Source of the DNA: an uncultured Clostridia bacterium
GTDB taxonomy: Bacteria; Bacillota; Clostridia; UBA1381
Length of the DNA stretch: 34,500 nt
Assembly: GCA_934486735.1 (NCBI GenBank)
Contig: CAKSQL010000031.1
Span: 1-34,500 of the forward strand
Direction of reading: 5' to 3'
The notes under the pieces are model-generated. The model made no database searches. It saw nothing but the letters and a program-made list of their open reading frames with translations, and was not told the origin of the DNA. Position 1 is the first letter of the stretch; each line of letters opens with the position of its first letter. The position numbers and the translations under genes were made by a program. Shown in pieces: positions 25,382 through 33,641 of this stretch.

Positions 25382-26716
25382 ATGGAGAACAAAAAAATTT
25401 TAAAGGAATTTATCGGATATACCACACTCAACATTTTGGGCATAGCGGGACTTTCGTGCTACATTCTTGCCGATACGTTTTTTATATCGTGCGACATGGG
25501 TTCGGATGGAATAACCGCGCTGAATCTTGCCCTGCCGATATACAGCGTAATTCATGGCAGCGGACTTATGCTCGGAATGGGCGGTTCAACGAAATATTCA
25601 ATCGCAAAAAGCCGCGGTGAGGACAAGGCTGCCGACATAATTTTTACAAACACTTTATTTTTTGCGCTTATTTTATCGCTTATATATTCACTCTGCGGTC
25701 TGTTTTTTTCGCATCGGCTGACCGCTCTTTTGGGTGCGGACAGCAGCATTTTTGAGCTGACCGAGACCTATCTTAGAGTAATGATGCTCTTTTCGCCTGC
25801 ATTTATCTTAAACGACATGTTCCTATGCTTTATCCGCAACGACCGCTCGCCGGCGCTTGCCATGACAGCGATGCTGTGCGGAAGCTTTTCGAACATTTTT
25901 CTTGACTATCTCTTTATATTCCCTTTCAAAATGGGAATGTTCGGAGCAATTTTGGCAACCGGTCTTGCACCGATTATCAGCTTAACGGTTCAATCGCTGC
26001 ACAAAATTACCGGCAAAAACGGATTCCATATAACAAAAACACTCCCCAATCCCCGGCTGATATCGGAAATATTCAAGCTCGGCGTGCCGTCACTCGTCAC
26101 CGAGCTTGCGTCCGGCATTGTCATTTTGGTTTTCAACTTCATAAGCCTTGCACTCAGCGGAAATGCGGGCGTGGCGGCATATGGAATTGTGGCGAATGTA
26201 TCACTTGTCGCAGCAGCCGTATTCAGCGGTTGCGCCCAGGGGATTCAGCCGCTTTTGAGCCGCGTACGCGGACAGTCGGACGGAAAAACCGCCGCGCTCA
26301 TCTTTAAATACGCACTCGTCGCCGGAGCAATAATTTCGGCTGTAATGTACGGATTTATACTTTTAAAAAGCGGACTTATCACCGATATATTTAATCGCGA
26401 CGACGACACGCTGCTGCATTCGCTTGCGGTTGTCGGCATGAGAATATATTTTGCCGCACTCCCGTTTATGGGTTTCAATATAATTCTCACCGTCTTTTTC
26501 ACCTCTGCGGAAAAAGCGATACCTGCGCAAATACTGACGCTTGCGCGCGGATTTTTCATAATCATTCCGTCCGCATTTATCCTCTCTGCTCTCTTTGACA
26601 TGACAGGAGTATGGCTGTCCTTTCCTGTAGCCGAGGCGCTTTCGTCGGTAATCGGAATTATATTTTTAAAAAATAATAAAAAAATGTATTACATCGATAA
26701 AATCGGGACAAAATAA
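25382..26716 (+). CDS. MATE-family multidrug/cation exporter, MepA-like
   Basis: Integral membrane exporter of 444 aa with about 12 transmembrane segments, the normal size for MATE transporters. It opens MENKKILKEFIGYTTLNIL, followed by ADTFFIS, ALNLALPIYSVIHGSGLMLGMG and, in the second half, GAVAAYGI-like and GCAQGIQPLLS segments characteristic of the NorM/MepA/DinF superfamily. The start at 25382 is chosen because GGAGG at 25372-25376 lies 5 nt upstream; an in-frame ATG at 25310 falls inside the leader RNA. Exporters behind mepA-type leaders are thought to remove guanidine-like or other cationic toxic compounds; the actual substrate here is inferred only from the leader. Confidence 0.92.
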   Translation: MENKKILKEFIGYTTLNILGIAGLSCYILADTFFISCDMGSDGITALNLALPIYSVIHGSGLMLGMGGSTKYSIAKSRGEDKAADIIFTNTLFFALILSLIYSLCGLFFSHRLTALLGADSSIFELTETYLRVMMLFSPAFILNDMFLCFIRNDRSPALAMTAMLCGSFSNIFLDYLFIFPFKMGMFGAILATGLAPIISLTVQSLHKITGKNGFHITKTLPNPRLISEIFKLGVPSLVTELASGIVILVFNFISLALSGNAGVAAYGIVANVSLVAAAVFSGCAQGIQPLLSRVRGQSDGKTAALIFKYALVAGAIISAVMYGFILLKSGLITDIFNRDDDTLLHSLAVVGMRIYFAALPFMGFNIILTVFFTSAEKAIPAQILTLARGFFIIIPSAFILSALFDMTGVWLSFPVAEALSSVIGIIFLKNNKKMYYIDKIGTK

Positions 26717-26797
26717 ATTCATGATATTTTGAAATATTTCTTCCCGGGGAAAGCTTTCAGAGTATCATAAATTTCTTGCAAGCGGAGGAATAAAATC

Positions 26798-26962
26798 ATG
26801 GGATGTAATGCAAACGAATCAATCAAATGTACAGTTCAGCAGTGTAAGAATCACTGCCCGGAAAGAGATTACTGCTCTCTTGACTGCATAACTGTGGGAA
26901 CTCACGAGACAAACCCGACAGTGAGCGAATGTACAGACTGCAAGTCATTTAAACTCGCGTAA
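26798..26962 (+). CDS. DUF1540 cysteine-rich small protein
   Basis: Small protein of 54 aa with eight cysteines (C3, C11, C16, C20, C26, C30, C45, C48). The pattern CTVQQCKNHC, CSLDCITVG and CTDCKSF fits DUF1540, a small Cys-rich family of Clostridia and Bacilli; its function is unknown, metal binding is plausible from the cysteines. GGAGG lies 10 nt before the ATG at 26798. It follows the MATE gene after 81 bp with no clear terminator between them and ends at a strong bidirectional terminator. Confidence 0.9.
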   Translation: MGCNANESIKCTVQQCKNHCPERDYCSLDCITVGTHETNPTVSECTDCKSFKLA

Positions 26963-26969
26963 AAAGAAA

Positions 26970-27019
26970 ATTGCCGCAGCAGGCTTTTTAAAGCCATATG
27001 CTGCGGCAATTCTCTTTTT
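26970..27019. terminator. bidirectional intrinsic terminator
   Basis: ATTGCCGCAGCA at 26970-26981 pairs with TGCTGCGGCAAT at 26999-27010, with a small inner hairpin. T5 follows at 27015-27019 on the plus strand and a matching T-run lies on the minus strand. It separates the DUF1540 gene from the convergent glutamine synthetase gene. Confidence 0.9.
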
Positions 27020-27040
27020 AAAAGGGAAAAGGGGAAGTTT

Positions 27041-27061
27041 GTCTCCCCGTTAATCGGGGAC
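27041..27061 (-). other. small hairpin just after the glutamine synthetase stop
   Basis: CCCCG at 27045-27049 pairs with CGGGG at 27055-27059, extended by GTC/GAC with a one-base bulge. It lies directly downstream of the glnN stop codon and ahead of the main terminator. Confidence 0.45.
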
Positions 27062-29134
27062 TTAAATTTTGTAAAGCAATTCTGTGTATGTCGGGAACGG
27101 CCAATAACTCTTTCCGACAAGCAGTTCAAGTGCGTCAGCAGGCTCTCTTACCGCTGCCATTGCAGGAATTACTTTGTCCTTGTAATACGCTGCCAATTCC
27201 ATACCCTCGTCTGCCGGAGCCTCGTCAACAATCTTTTCCATATCTTCGATTGCCTTAATCAGGTTCTCGGTATTCTCGGTGATTTTTGCGTAAAGCTTTT
27301 CTTCCTGAGGAGCTGCAACTCCGAGTGTCTTTTTATTCTTCAAGGATTTTGCCACCGTGTTTGAATATTCAATACAAGCCGGCAGAATTTCCTGTTTTGC
27401 CATTTCCAAAGTTGTGAGCGCTTCGATGTGCAATGCCTTTGAGTAATCCTCAAGCAGGATTTCGTAACGCGAGCGGCACTCAACCTCTGTGAACACGTTG
27501 TGCGATGAGAACAGCTTGATAACCTTATCCGATACAAATACCGGCAATGCATCAACTGTTGTTTTCAAGTTCGGCAGACCTCTCTTTGCAGCTTCTTCAA
27601 CCCATTCATCCGAATAGTTATTGCCGTTGAATATGATTCTGCCATGATCCTTGATTGTGTCTCTTACGATGTTCATAATCTCTGCATCGACATCCTTTGC
27701 AGCCCCCAAACGGTCTGCAAACTGTGACAGTTCCTCTGCAACGATTGTGTTGATTACGATGTTGATACCTGCGATAGACTGTGATGAACCCGGTGATCTG
27801 AACTCGAACTTATTGCCTGTGAAAGCAAACGGCGAAGTTCTGTTTCTGTCTGTCGAATCCTTTTTGATTGACGGCATTGAGTCAACGCCCGTCTCCAGTA
27901 CGTTCGCGGTCTGATCGATTGATGTCTTGCCTTCCTTGATTGCTTCGAGTACTTCTTCAAGCTGATCGCCGAGGAACATCGATATAATTGCCGGAGGCGC
28001 CTCGTTGGCACCGAGTCTGTGGTCGTTTCCTGCGGTTGCAACCGCCACACGCAGCAGGTCGCCGTATTCGTCAACAGCCTTGATAACTGCCGAGAGGAAA
28101 AGCAGGAATTTTTTGTTTTCAATCGGTTTTTTACCCGGCTTGAGCAGGTTTTCGCCTGTGTTTGTGCCTATTGACCAGTTATTGTGCTTACCCGAGCCGT
28201 TGATTCCCTCAAACGGCTTTTCGTGCAGCAGGCACACAAGACCATGATGGCTTGCAATCTTCTTCATGACCTCCATTGTGAGCTGGTTGTGGTCTGAAGC
28301 TTCGTTTGCTATCGAGAAAATCGGAGCAAGTTCGTGCTGTGCCGGAGCAACCTCGTTATGCTTTGTCTTTGCCAAAACGCCCAGTTTCCACAATTCCTCG
28401 TCAATCTCTTTCATGTAAGCCGAAACGCGTTCCTTGATCGAGCCGAAGTAATGGTCATCAAGCTCCTGTCCCTTTGCCGGCTTTGCACCGAACAGAGTTC
28501 TGCCTGTCAGCATAAGGTCTTTACGCTGCTTGTAATATTCCTTGTCTACCAAGAAATATTCCTGCTCCGGACCTACATACGAAATAACTCTTGTTGCGTC
28601 CGAACCGAAAAATTTAAGTACTCTCAATGCCTCTTTACTTACTGCCTCCATTGAACGCAGAAGCGGTGTTTTCTTATCAAGGACTTCACCTGTATATGAA
28701 TAGAAGGTTGTAGGAATACAGAGCGAATCATCCTTGATAAATGCGAATGATGTCGGATCCCATGCAGTGTAGCCGCGCGCTTCGAATGTTGCGCGGAGAC
28801 CGCCGGACGGGAAGCTCGATGCGTCAGGCTCGCCCTTTACCAGTTCTTTGCCGGAAAACTCCATAATAACCTTTCCGTCGTTTGTCGGAGAGATGAAAGC
28901 GTCATGCTTTTCCGCCGTAGTTCCTGTCATAGGCTGAAACCAGTGTGTATAGTGAGTTGCGCCCTTTTCAATTGCCCAGTCCTTCATTGCATTTGCAACG
29001 ACCTCGGCAACGCCCGGATCAAGCGGAGTGCCGTCCTTGATTGTGTGCTCCAGCGACTTGAATGTCGCTTTTGGCAGACGCTCTTTCATGACCGAAAGAT
29101 TAAAAACATTTTGACCGAAAATTTCTGTTACCAT
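27062..29134 (-). CDS. glnN: type III glutamine synthetase (GlnN)
   Basis: Cytoplasmic enzyme making glutamine from glutamate, ammonia and ATP. The length of 690 aa fits the type III family (about 700 aa), much longer than type I. Family motifs visible are THWFQPMTGTTAEKHDAF (about 63-80), GPEQEYFLVD (about 188-197), HNEVAPAQHELAP (about 259-271), NGSGKHNNWS (about 312-321) and NDHRLGANEAPPA (about 370-382), covering the metal and substrate sites. The start at 29134 (MVTEIFGQ) is preferred because GGAGGT lies 7 nt upstream; the TTG that would add five residues overlaps the ribosome site. It has its own sigma-A promoter and a structured leader. It follows the glycolytic genes but is probably transcribed separately. 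Confidence 0.96.
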   Translation of the reverse strand: MVTEIFGQNVFNLSVMKERLPKATFKSLEHTIKDGTPLDPGVAEVVANAMKDWAIEKGATHYTHWFQPMTGTTAEKHDAFISPTNDGKVIMEFSGKELVKGEPDASSFPSGGLRATFEARGYTAWDPTSFAFIKDDSLCIPTTFYSYTGEVLDKKTPLLRSMEAVSKEALRVLKFFGSDATRVISYVGPEQEYFLVDKEYYKQRKDLMLTGRTLFGAKPAKGQELDDHYFGSIKERVSAYMKEIDEELWKLGVLAKTKHNEVAPAQHELAPIFSIANEASDHNQLTMEVMKKIASHHGLVCLLHEKPFEGINGSGKHNNWSIGTNTGENLLKPGKKPIENKKFLLFLSAVIKAVDEYGDLLRVAVATAGNDHRLGANEAPPAIISMFLGDQLEEVLEAIKEGKTSIDQTANVLETGVDSMPSIKKDSTDRNRTSPFAFTGNKFEFRSPGSSQSIAGINIVINTIVAEELSQFADRLGAAKDVDAEIMNIVRDTIKDHGRIIFNGNNYSDEWVEEAAKRGLPNLKTTVDALPVFVSDKVIKLFSSHNVFTEVECRSRYEILLEDYSKALHIEALTTLEMAKQEILPACIEYSNTVAKSLKNKKTLGVAAPQEEKLYAKITENTENLIKAIEDMEKIVDEAPADEGMELAAYYKDKVIPAMAAVREPADALELLVGKSYWPFPTYTELLYKI

Positions 29135-29170
29135 ATCTACTACCTCCAATTATTTTCCCCCGAATAAAAG

Positions 29171-29224
29171 CAAAAGGCATTTATATAAATCAACCATATG
29201 GAAAATAAATATAAAACGCCTTTG
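29171..29224 (-). other. long leader hairpin upstream of glnN
   Basis: Reading leftward, CAAAGGC plus an AT-rich extension at 29224-29209 pairs with the complementary stretch at 29186-29171, with one bulged base and a 22-nt loop, followed by TTTTGCTTTT. It lies in the 5' leader of glnN, 36 nt before the start codon, and could act as an attenuator. Confidence 0.45.
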
Positions 29225-29254
29225 TTTTACTCGTATTATTTTGTTGTTGATAAC

Positions 29255-29282
29255 ATTATAACACATTGCGGGAAATTGTCAA
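29255..29282 (-). promoter_or_regulatory. sigma-A promoter of glnN
   Basis: Reading leftward, TTGACA (complement of 29277-29282) and TATAAT (complement of 29255-29260) are spaced by 16 nt. This gives a leader of about 114 nt before glnN. Confidence 0.8.
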
Positions 29283-29315
29283 GAGTTTTTTTCAAAAAAC
29301 TTTTTCAAATTCCCT

Positions 29316-29340
29316 AACTTTGTATAATTGATACAAAGTT
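29316..29340. other. perfect 10-bp inverted repeat between gpmI and glnN
   Basis: AACTTTGTAT at 29316-29325 and ATACAAAGTT at 29331-29340 form a perfect inverted repeat with a 5-nt centre. It touches the gpmI stop codon and lies 34 bp upstream of the glnN -35. No T-run follows, so an operator for glnN or an mRNA 3'-end hairpin are both possible. Confidence 0.5.
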
Positions 29341-30887
29341 TATTTTACAATAAGGCTCTCCTCTGTCATTTCTGCAGGTTTTTCCAATCCCATCAGATCG
29401 AGCATTGTGGGAGCGAGGTCGGCAAGCTTGCCCTTATTAAGTTTAACATCGCCTGCGCCCATAACGATAAGCGGAACAGGATTGGTTGTGTGAGCCGTAA
29501 ACACATCCTTTGTTACCGGGTCAATCATGCAGTCGGCATTGCCATGGTCGGCTGTTATGAGAATCTTTGCATTTTTAGCCATAAGCGCGTCAACCACTCT
29601 GCCCAGGCATTCGTCAACCGCTTCGACTGCCGCAACAGCTGCCGAGAATACGCCTGTATGACCGACCATATCGCAGTTTGCGAAGTTCAAAATTATGCAA
29701 TCATATTTATCTTGATTTATCAAATCAACGCATGTGTCGGCAACTTTATACGCACTCATCTCGGGCTGCATGTCATAAGTTGCAACCTTCGGCGACGGAA
29801 TCAGCTGACGGTCCTCGCCCTCATACACATCCTCAACACCGCCGTTGAAGAAGAATGTCACATGGGCATATTTCTCGGTCTCGGCGATTCTGAGCTGTTT
29901 CATTCCCTTGTTGGAGACATATTCGCCGAATGTATTTACAAGCTTTTCCGGCTTGAACGCAACTTCAACATTTGGCATACTTGCGTCATATTGAGTCATG
30001 CACACATAGTAAAGCGGAAAACGGGTGCGCTCAAAGCCTGTGAACTCATCGTCAACAAAGGTTCTTGTTATCTCTCTTGCGCGGTCGGGGCGGAAGTTGA
30101 AGCATACAACCGAGTCATTCGGCTTTACCGATGCAACCGGCTTGCCGTTTTCACACACTACCATCGGACGAATAAACTCATCGGTCAAGAGACTTCCGTT
30201 TTCATCCTTTGTTTCATACGATTTTTTCATTGCCGCAATCGGGTCATCAACAAGCTGACCCTCGCTCTTTACCATAGCGTTATATGCCTTTACCACTCTG
30301 TCCCAGTTGGTGTCGCGGTCCATGGCATAATAACGACCCATAATTGTCGCAATTTTGCCTGTCTTTGCTTTGTCCAGCTTGTTTTGCAGCTCCTCTATAA
30401 ACTCAACGCCCGATGTCGGAGATACGTCTCTGCCGTCGGTAATGCAATGAACATAAACCTTTTTAAGTCCGTTCTTGTGTGCCAGGTCGATAAGTCCGAA
30501 AAGATGCTCGATGTGGCTGTGAACACCGCCGTTCGATACCAATCCCACAAAGTGCAGAGCCGAATCATTCTTTTTGCAGTTCTCAACCGCGCCCATTAAA
30601 GCTTCATTTGAGAAAAAGTCTCCGTCGTTTATCGACTTTGTTATTCTTGTCAGCTCCTGGTACACAACTCTGCCTGCGCCGATGTTTGTGTGACCCACCT
30701 CCGAGTTACCCATCTGACCGTCCGGGAGTCCGACACTCATGCCGCTCGCATAGAGAATTGTGTTGGGATAATTTTCAAAATAGCTGTCTATATGCGGTTT
30801 TTTTGCCGCTTTGATCGCATTTCCCTCTGTTGCCTCGTTTATTCCGAACCCGTCCAAAATTATAAGAGCTATAGGACTTTTTGACAT
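29340..30887 (-). CDS. gpmI: 2,3-bisphosphoglycerate-independent phosphoglycerate mutase
   Basis: Glycolytic enzyme interconverting 3- and 2-phosphoglycerate, with two Mn ions in the alkaline-phosphatase-type domain. The 515-aa length is normal. Motifs are LIILDGFG with D12 for metal, DGQMGNSEVGH with the phospho-serine S62, CITDGRDVSPTSG, GRYYAMDRD, FNFRPDRAREIT, ANCDMVGHTG and ITADHGNADCM. The start at 30887 is chosen because AAAGGA lies 9 nt upstream; upstream in-frame starts either overlap that site or lack one. It is the last gene of the pgk-tpiA-gpmI set and is separated from tpiA by a short gap with a hairpin. Confidence 0.97.
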   Translation of the reverse strand: MSKSPIALIILDGFGINEATEGNAIKAAKKPHIDSYFENYPNTILYASGMSVGLPDGQMGNSEVGHTNIGAGRVVYQELTRITKSINDGDFFSNEALMGAVENCKKNDSALHFVGLVSNGGVHSHIEHLFGLIDLAHKNGLKKVYVHCITDGRDVSPTSGVEFIEELQNKLDKAKTGKIATIMGRYYAMDRDTNWDRVVKAYNAMVKSEGQLVDDPIAAMKKSYETKDENGSLLTDEFIRPMVVCENGKPVASVKPNDSVVCFNFRPDRAREITRTFVDDEFTGFERTRFPLYYVCMTQYDASMPNVEVAFKPEKLVNTFGEYVSNKGMKQLRIAETEKYAHVTFFFNGGVEDVYEGEDRQLIPSPKVATYDMQPEMSAYKVADTCVDLINQDKYDCIILNFANCDMVGHTGVFSAAVAAVEAVDECLGRVVDALMAKNAKILITADHGNADCMIDPVTKDVFTAHTTNPVPLIVMGAGDVKLNKGKLADLAPTMLDLMGLEKPAEMTEESLIVK

Positions 30888-30918
30888 AGTTATCATTCCT
30901 TTTTTTGTAAAATCTATA

Positions 30919-30947
30919 TGAGCCGCCTGCAAAAGAGCAGCGGCTCA
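30919..30947 (-). other. intercistronic hairpin between tpiA and gpmI
   Basis: An 11-bp stem with a one-base bulge (30919-30930 against 30937-30947, loop of 6 nt) lies in the 73-bp gap between the two genes. Reading leftward it is followed only by a weak T stretch (GATTTTAC), so it may adjust relative expression rather than end transcription. Confidence 0.5.
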
Positions 30948-30960
30948 CACGTTGTTATAT

Positions 30961-31713
30961 TTATTTTGCTGCGGCTGTGATTGCTGCAAAGTCAGCTGAT
31001 TTCAGCGATGCTCCGCCAATCAGACCGCCGTCGATATTTTCTTTTGCCAAAAGCTCCTCGGCATTTTTTGCATTCATGCTGCCGCCGTACTGGATTGTGA
31101 TTTCTCCGGCGCACTTTTCGCAATAAAGACCTGCAAGAATCTTTCTGATTCCGCCGCAAACTTCTTCTGCCTGCTCGGCTGTCGCGGTCTTACCCGTTCC
31201 GATAGCCCAGATAGGCTCATATGCAACAACAACCTTTTTGGCATCGTCCGAGCTTAAGCCTGCAAATGCCTTTTTGATCTGAATTGCAATAAGGTCAAGA
31301 GTGATTCCCGCCTCGCGCTCTTCAAGGCTCTCGCCGACGCAAACGATTGGCAAAAGACCCTTTTCCAAAGCCTTTTTAACCTTGAGATTAACAGTTTCGT
31401 CCGTCTCGGCAAAATACTGTCTGCGCTCCGAATGACCGATGATCACATAATCAACACCCAAATCGCAGAGCATGTCGGCGCTTACTTCGCCTGTGAATGC
31501 GCCGCTGTCCTTAAAGTGCAGATTCTCGGCACCGATTTTAACATGAGTACCCTTTGCAGCTCTCACTGCCTCGGACAGGCACACATACGGAGTACAGCAA
31601 ACAACCTCGCACGAAGCGCCCTTTGTTGCCTCCGCAACCTCTTTTACAAAATCATATGTCTCGGACGGAAGCTTGTTCATCTTCCAGTTTCCGGCAATTA
31701 TATATTTACCCAT
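30961..31713 (-). CDS. tpiA: triose-phosphate isomerase
   Basis: Glycolytic TIM-barrel enzyme of 250 aa interconverting dihydroxyacetone phosphate and glyceraldehyde 3-phosphate. Catalytic residues are all visible: N9 and K11 in AGNWKMN, H94 in IIGHSERR, E166 in AYEPIWAIGTGKTA, followed by the mobile loop, and the phosphate-binding QYGGSMNAKN and GGLIGGASL segments. It lies 30 bp downstream of pgk and upstream of gpmI, a common glycolytic gene order. Confidence 0.97.
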   Translation of the reverse strand: MGKYIIAGNWKMNKLPSETYDFVKEVAEATKGASCEVVCCTPYVCLSEAVRAAKGTHVKIGAENLHFKDSGAFTGEVSADMLCDLGVDYVIIGHSERRQYFAETDETVNLKVKKALEKGLLPIVCVGESLEEREAGITLDLIAIQIKKAFAGLSSDDAKKVVVAYEPIWAIGTGKTATAEQAEEVCGGIRKILAGLYCEKCAGEITIQYGGSMNAKNAEELLAKENIDGGLIGGASLKSADFAAITAAAK

Positions 31714-31743
31714 GATATATTCTTCCTTTCGTGATTAAAAAAC

Positions 31744-32940
31744 TTATTTGTCGTTCAATGCAGCGATTCCCGGCAGCTCTTTGCCCTCCAGGAACTCGAG
31801 CGATGCGCCGCCGCCTGTGGAAATGTGAGTCATCTTGTCGCCGAGACCTGCCTGGTTTACAGCCGCAACGCTGTCGCCGCCACCGATGATTGTAACTGCG
31901 TCAATCTCCGAAAGAACCTTTGCGATCGCATTTGTACCTTTCGCGAATGTCGGCATTTCGAACACGCCCATAGGACCGTTCCAAACAACTGTCTTTGCTT
32001 TCTTAACAGCCTCGGAATAAAGTGCGATTGTCTCTTCTCCGATATCAAGACCTTCCCAGCCCGGCTCGATTCCGCCGCGCTTAACTGTCTTATGCTCGGC
32101 ATCGTTTGAAAATTCCTTAGCGACAACAGTATCAACAGGAATAAGGAGGTCTACTCCCTTTGTCTTTGCCTTTTCCATCATTTCTTTTGCATAGTCGATA
32201 TAATCCGGCTCCAGGAGCGAATCGCCGACTTCGCAGCCCATAGCTTTCATGAATGTGTATGCCATGCCGCCGCCGATGATAAGTGTATCAACCTTATCGA
32301 GCAGGTTGTTGATAACCGAAATTTTTGAAGAAACCTTCGAACCGCCCAGAATAGCCACAAAAGGTCTTACCGGGTTGTTTACGGCGTTGCCCAAAAATTC
32401 GATTTCTTTCTGAATGAGGTAGCCTGCAACAGCTGTATCGAGATACTTTGTTACGCCTACATTTGAGCAGTGCGCTCTGTGAGCCGTTCCGAAAGCGTCG
32501 TTTACGAATACATCTGCCAAAGATGCCAGCTCCTTGCTGAACTCGTCAACATTCTTTGTCTCCTCTGCGCGGTAACGTGTGTTTTCCAAAAGAACTACGT
32601 CGCCGTCTTTCATTTCGGCAACAGCCTTCTTTGCATTTTCGCCAACAACGTTGTCGTCAGCTGCAAATACAATTTCCTTGCCCAATTTTTCCGAAAGCTT
32701 TTTTGCAACCGGTGCAAGCGAAAGCTCGGGCTTCGGCTCACCCTTAGGCTTGCCCATGTGCGAGCAGAGAATTACCTTTGCTCCGTTTTCTATAAGATAT
32801 TTGATTGTCGGCAGAGCGCCGTCGATTCTTGTTTCGTCAGTAATATTTCTGTCAGCGTCCAGCGGCACGTTAAAATCGCAGCGTACCAGAACCTTTTTGC
32901 CTTTTACCTGAATGTCTTCAATGCTTTTTTTGTTTAACAT
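31744..32940 (-). CDS. pgk: phosphoglycerate kinase
   Basis: Glycolytic enzyme of 398 aa transferring phosphate from 1,3-bisphosphoglycerate to ADP. Motifs are VLVRCDFNVPLD, SHMGKPKGE, FVNDAFGTAHRAHCS, AILGGSKVSSKI, TVVWNGPMGVFE and GGGDSVAAVNQAG, covering both lobes and the nucleotide site. It is the first gene of the glycolytic set; the gapA gene that often precedes it is absent here. GAGGAG lies 11 nt before the start. The leader of about 130 nt is structured and is listed separately. Confidence 0.97.
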   Translation of the reverse strand: MLNKKSIEDIQVKGKKVLVRCDFNVPLDADRNITDETRIDGALPTIKYLIENGAKVILCSHMGKPKGEPKPELSLAPVAKKLSEKLGKEIVFAADDNVVGENAKKAVAEMKDGDVVLLENTRYRAEETKNVDEFSKELASLADVFVNDAFGTAHRAHCSNVGVTKYLDTAVAGYLIQKEIEFLGNAVNNPVRPFVAILGGSKVSSKISVINNLLDKVDTLIIGGGMAYTFMKAMGCEVGDSLLEPDYIDYAKEMMEKAKTKGVDLLIPVDTVVAKEFSNDAEHKTVKRGGIEPGWEGLDIGEETIALYSEAVKKAKTVVWNGPMGVFEMPTFAKGTNAIAKVLSEIDAVTIIGGGDSVAAVNQAGLGDKMTHISTGGGASLEFLEGKELPGIAALNDK

Positions 32941-33074
32941 ATTTTTTTACACTCCTCTTAAGTTATTGCTCAAAGAGCTTTTCCAAAAGAAAATAATCCG
33001 AATCCGCCCGAAAGGGTATAATTTGGATATACTTCTTTGTCGTCTTTGAAGGACGATAGCTTTTGGGCTATCCC
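32941..33074 (-). other. structured 5' leader of the pgk operon
   Basis: The leader contains several hairpins in transcription order: GATAGC/GCTATC with a 6-nt loop, TCGTC/GACGA with a 7-nt loop, an ATCC...CCC-TTTC-GGG...GGAT structure followed by TATTTTCTTTT, and GCTC-TTT-GAGC close to the ribosome site. TATCC could pair with the early GGATA or with the later GGAT, so alternative folds are possible. I do not recognise a known riboswitch. Confidence 0.45.
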
Positions 33075-33080
33075 TATTAT

Positions 33081-33109
33081 ATTGTACATCATTTTTCCCT
33101 TTTTTTCAA
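33081..33109 (-). promoter_or_regulatory. candidate promoter of the pgk operon
   Basis: Reading leftward, TTGAAA (complement of 33104-33109) and TACAAT (complement of 33081-33086) are spaced by 17 nt, followed by an overlapping TATAAT. It lies in the gap after spmB. Confidence 0.65.
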
Positions 33110-33137
33110 GATATTTTTTTCAATATGCGAAAAATTG

Positions 33138-33641
33138 TTAAAAAATTATCTTGCACACCCAAACCGCGGCAAGCAATCCTACAATATCACCAATAATCGC
33201 AGCCGGAATTATTTTTTTTGTGTATTTTACCCTTGTTTTTCCGAAATATACCGAGAGAGTGTAAAAAGTTGTTTCGGACGATGCTGTCATCACCGCGGCG
33301 GCAAGAGACGCATGGCTGTCCGGTGAACTTTTTATTATATCCGAAAGTATTCCGATTGCCGCACCGCCCGACAGCGGACGCACAACGGCAAGCTGCATTA
33401 TCTCGTCGGGAATTTTAAGGAGGTGCGTCAGCGGCGAAACAATCTTTAAAAAAATATCGAACGCGCCCGACGCCCTCAGCATTGCGCAGGCGACAAGAAT
33501 CGCAAGTATCGCCGGGAAGATTCCGAAAACGGTTCTTATTCCCTCCCCCGCGCCCGAGATGAAATCGTTATATATTTCGGTTTTGCCGAACGACAGCACC
33601 AATATCGATACAAGAACAAGCGGCAATATATATGAAGTCAT
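33138..33641 (-). CDS. spmB: spore maturation protein B
   Basis: Membrane protein of 167 aa with several hydrophobic helices, of the Gate/nucleoside-recognition family used in spore-core dehydration. Typical segments are FGIFPAILAILVACAMLRASGAFD, of which the central part is the family signature, RPLSGGAAIGILSDII and SSETTFYTLSVYFGKTRVKY in part. The start at 33641 overlaps the spmA stop by 4 bp (ATGA) with an AGGAAAAGG site upstream; a longer frame from 33824 would lie inside spmA. It is the partner of SpmA and is usually expressed in the forespore. Confidence 0.93.
   Translation of the reverse strand: MTSYILPLVLVSILVLSFGKTEIYNDFISGAGEGIRTVFGIFPAILAILVACAMLRASGAFDIFLKIVSPLTHLLKIPDEIMQLAVVRPLSGGAAIGILSDIIKSSPDSHASLAAAVMTASSETTFYTLSVYFGKTRVKYTKKIIPAAIIGDIVGLLAAVWVCKIIF

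Noticed and set aside
29328..30599. Long 423-codon frame on the plus strand
   Set aside because: It lies entirely antisense to gpmI, whose motifs are complete; the frame has no recognisable family and is a shadow.
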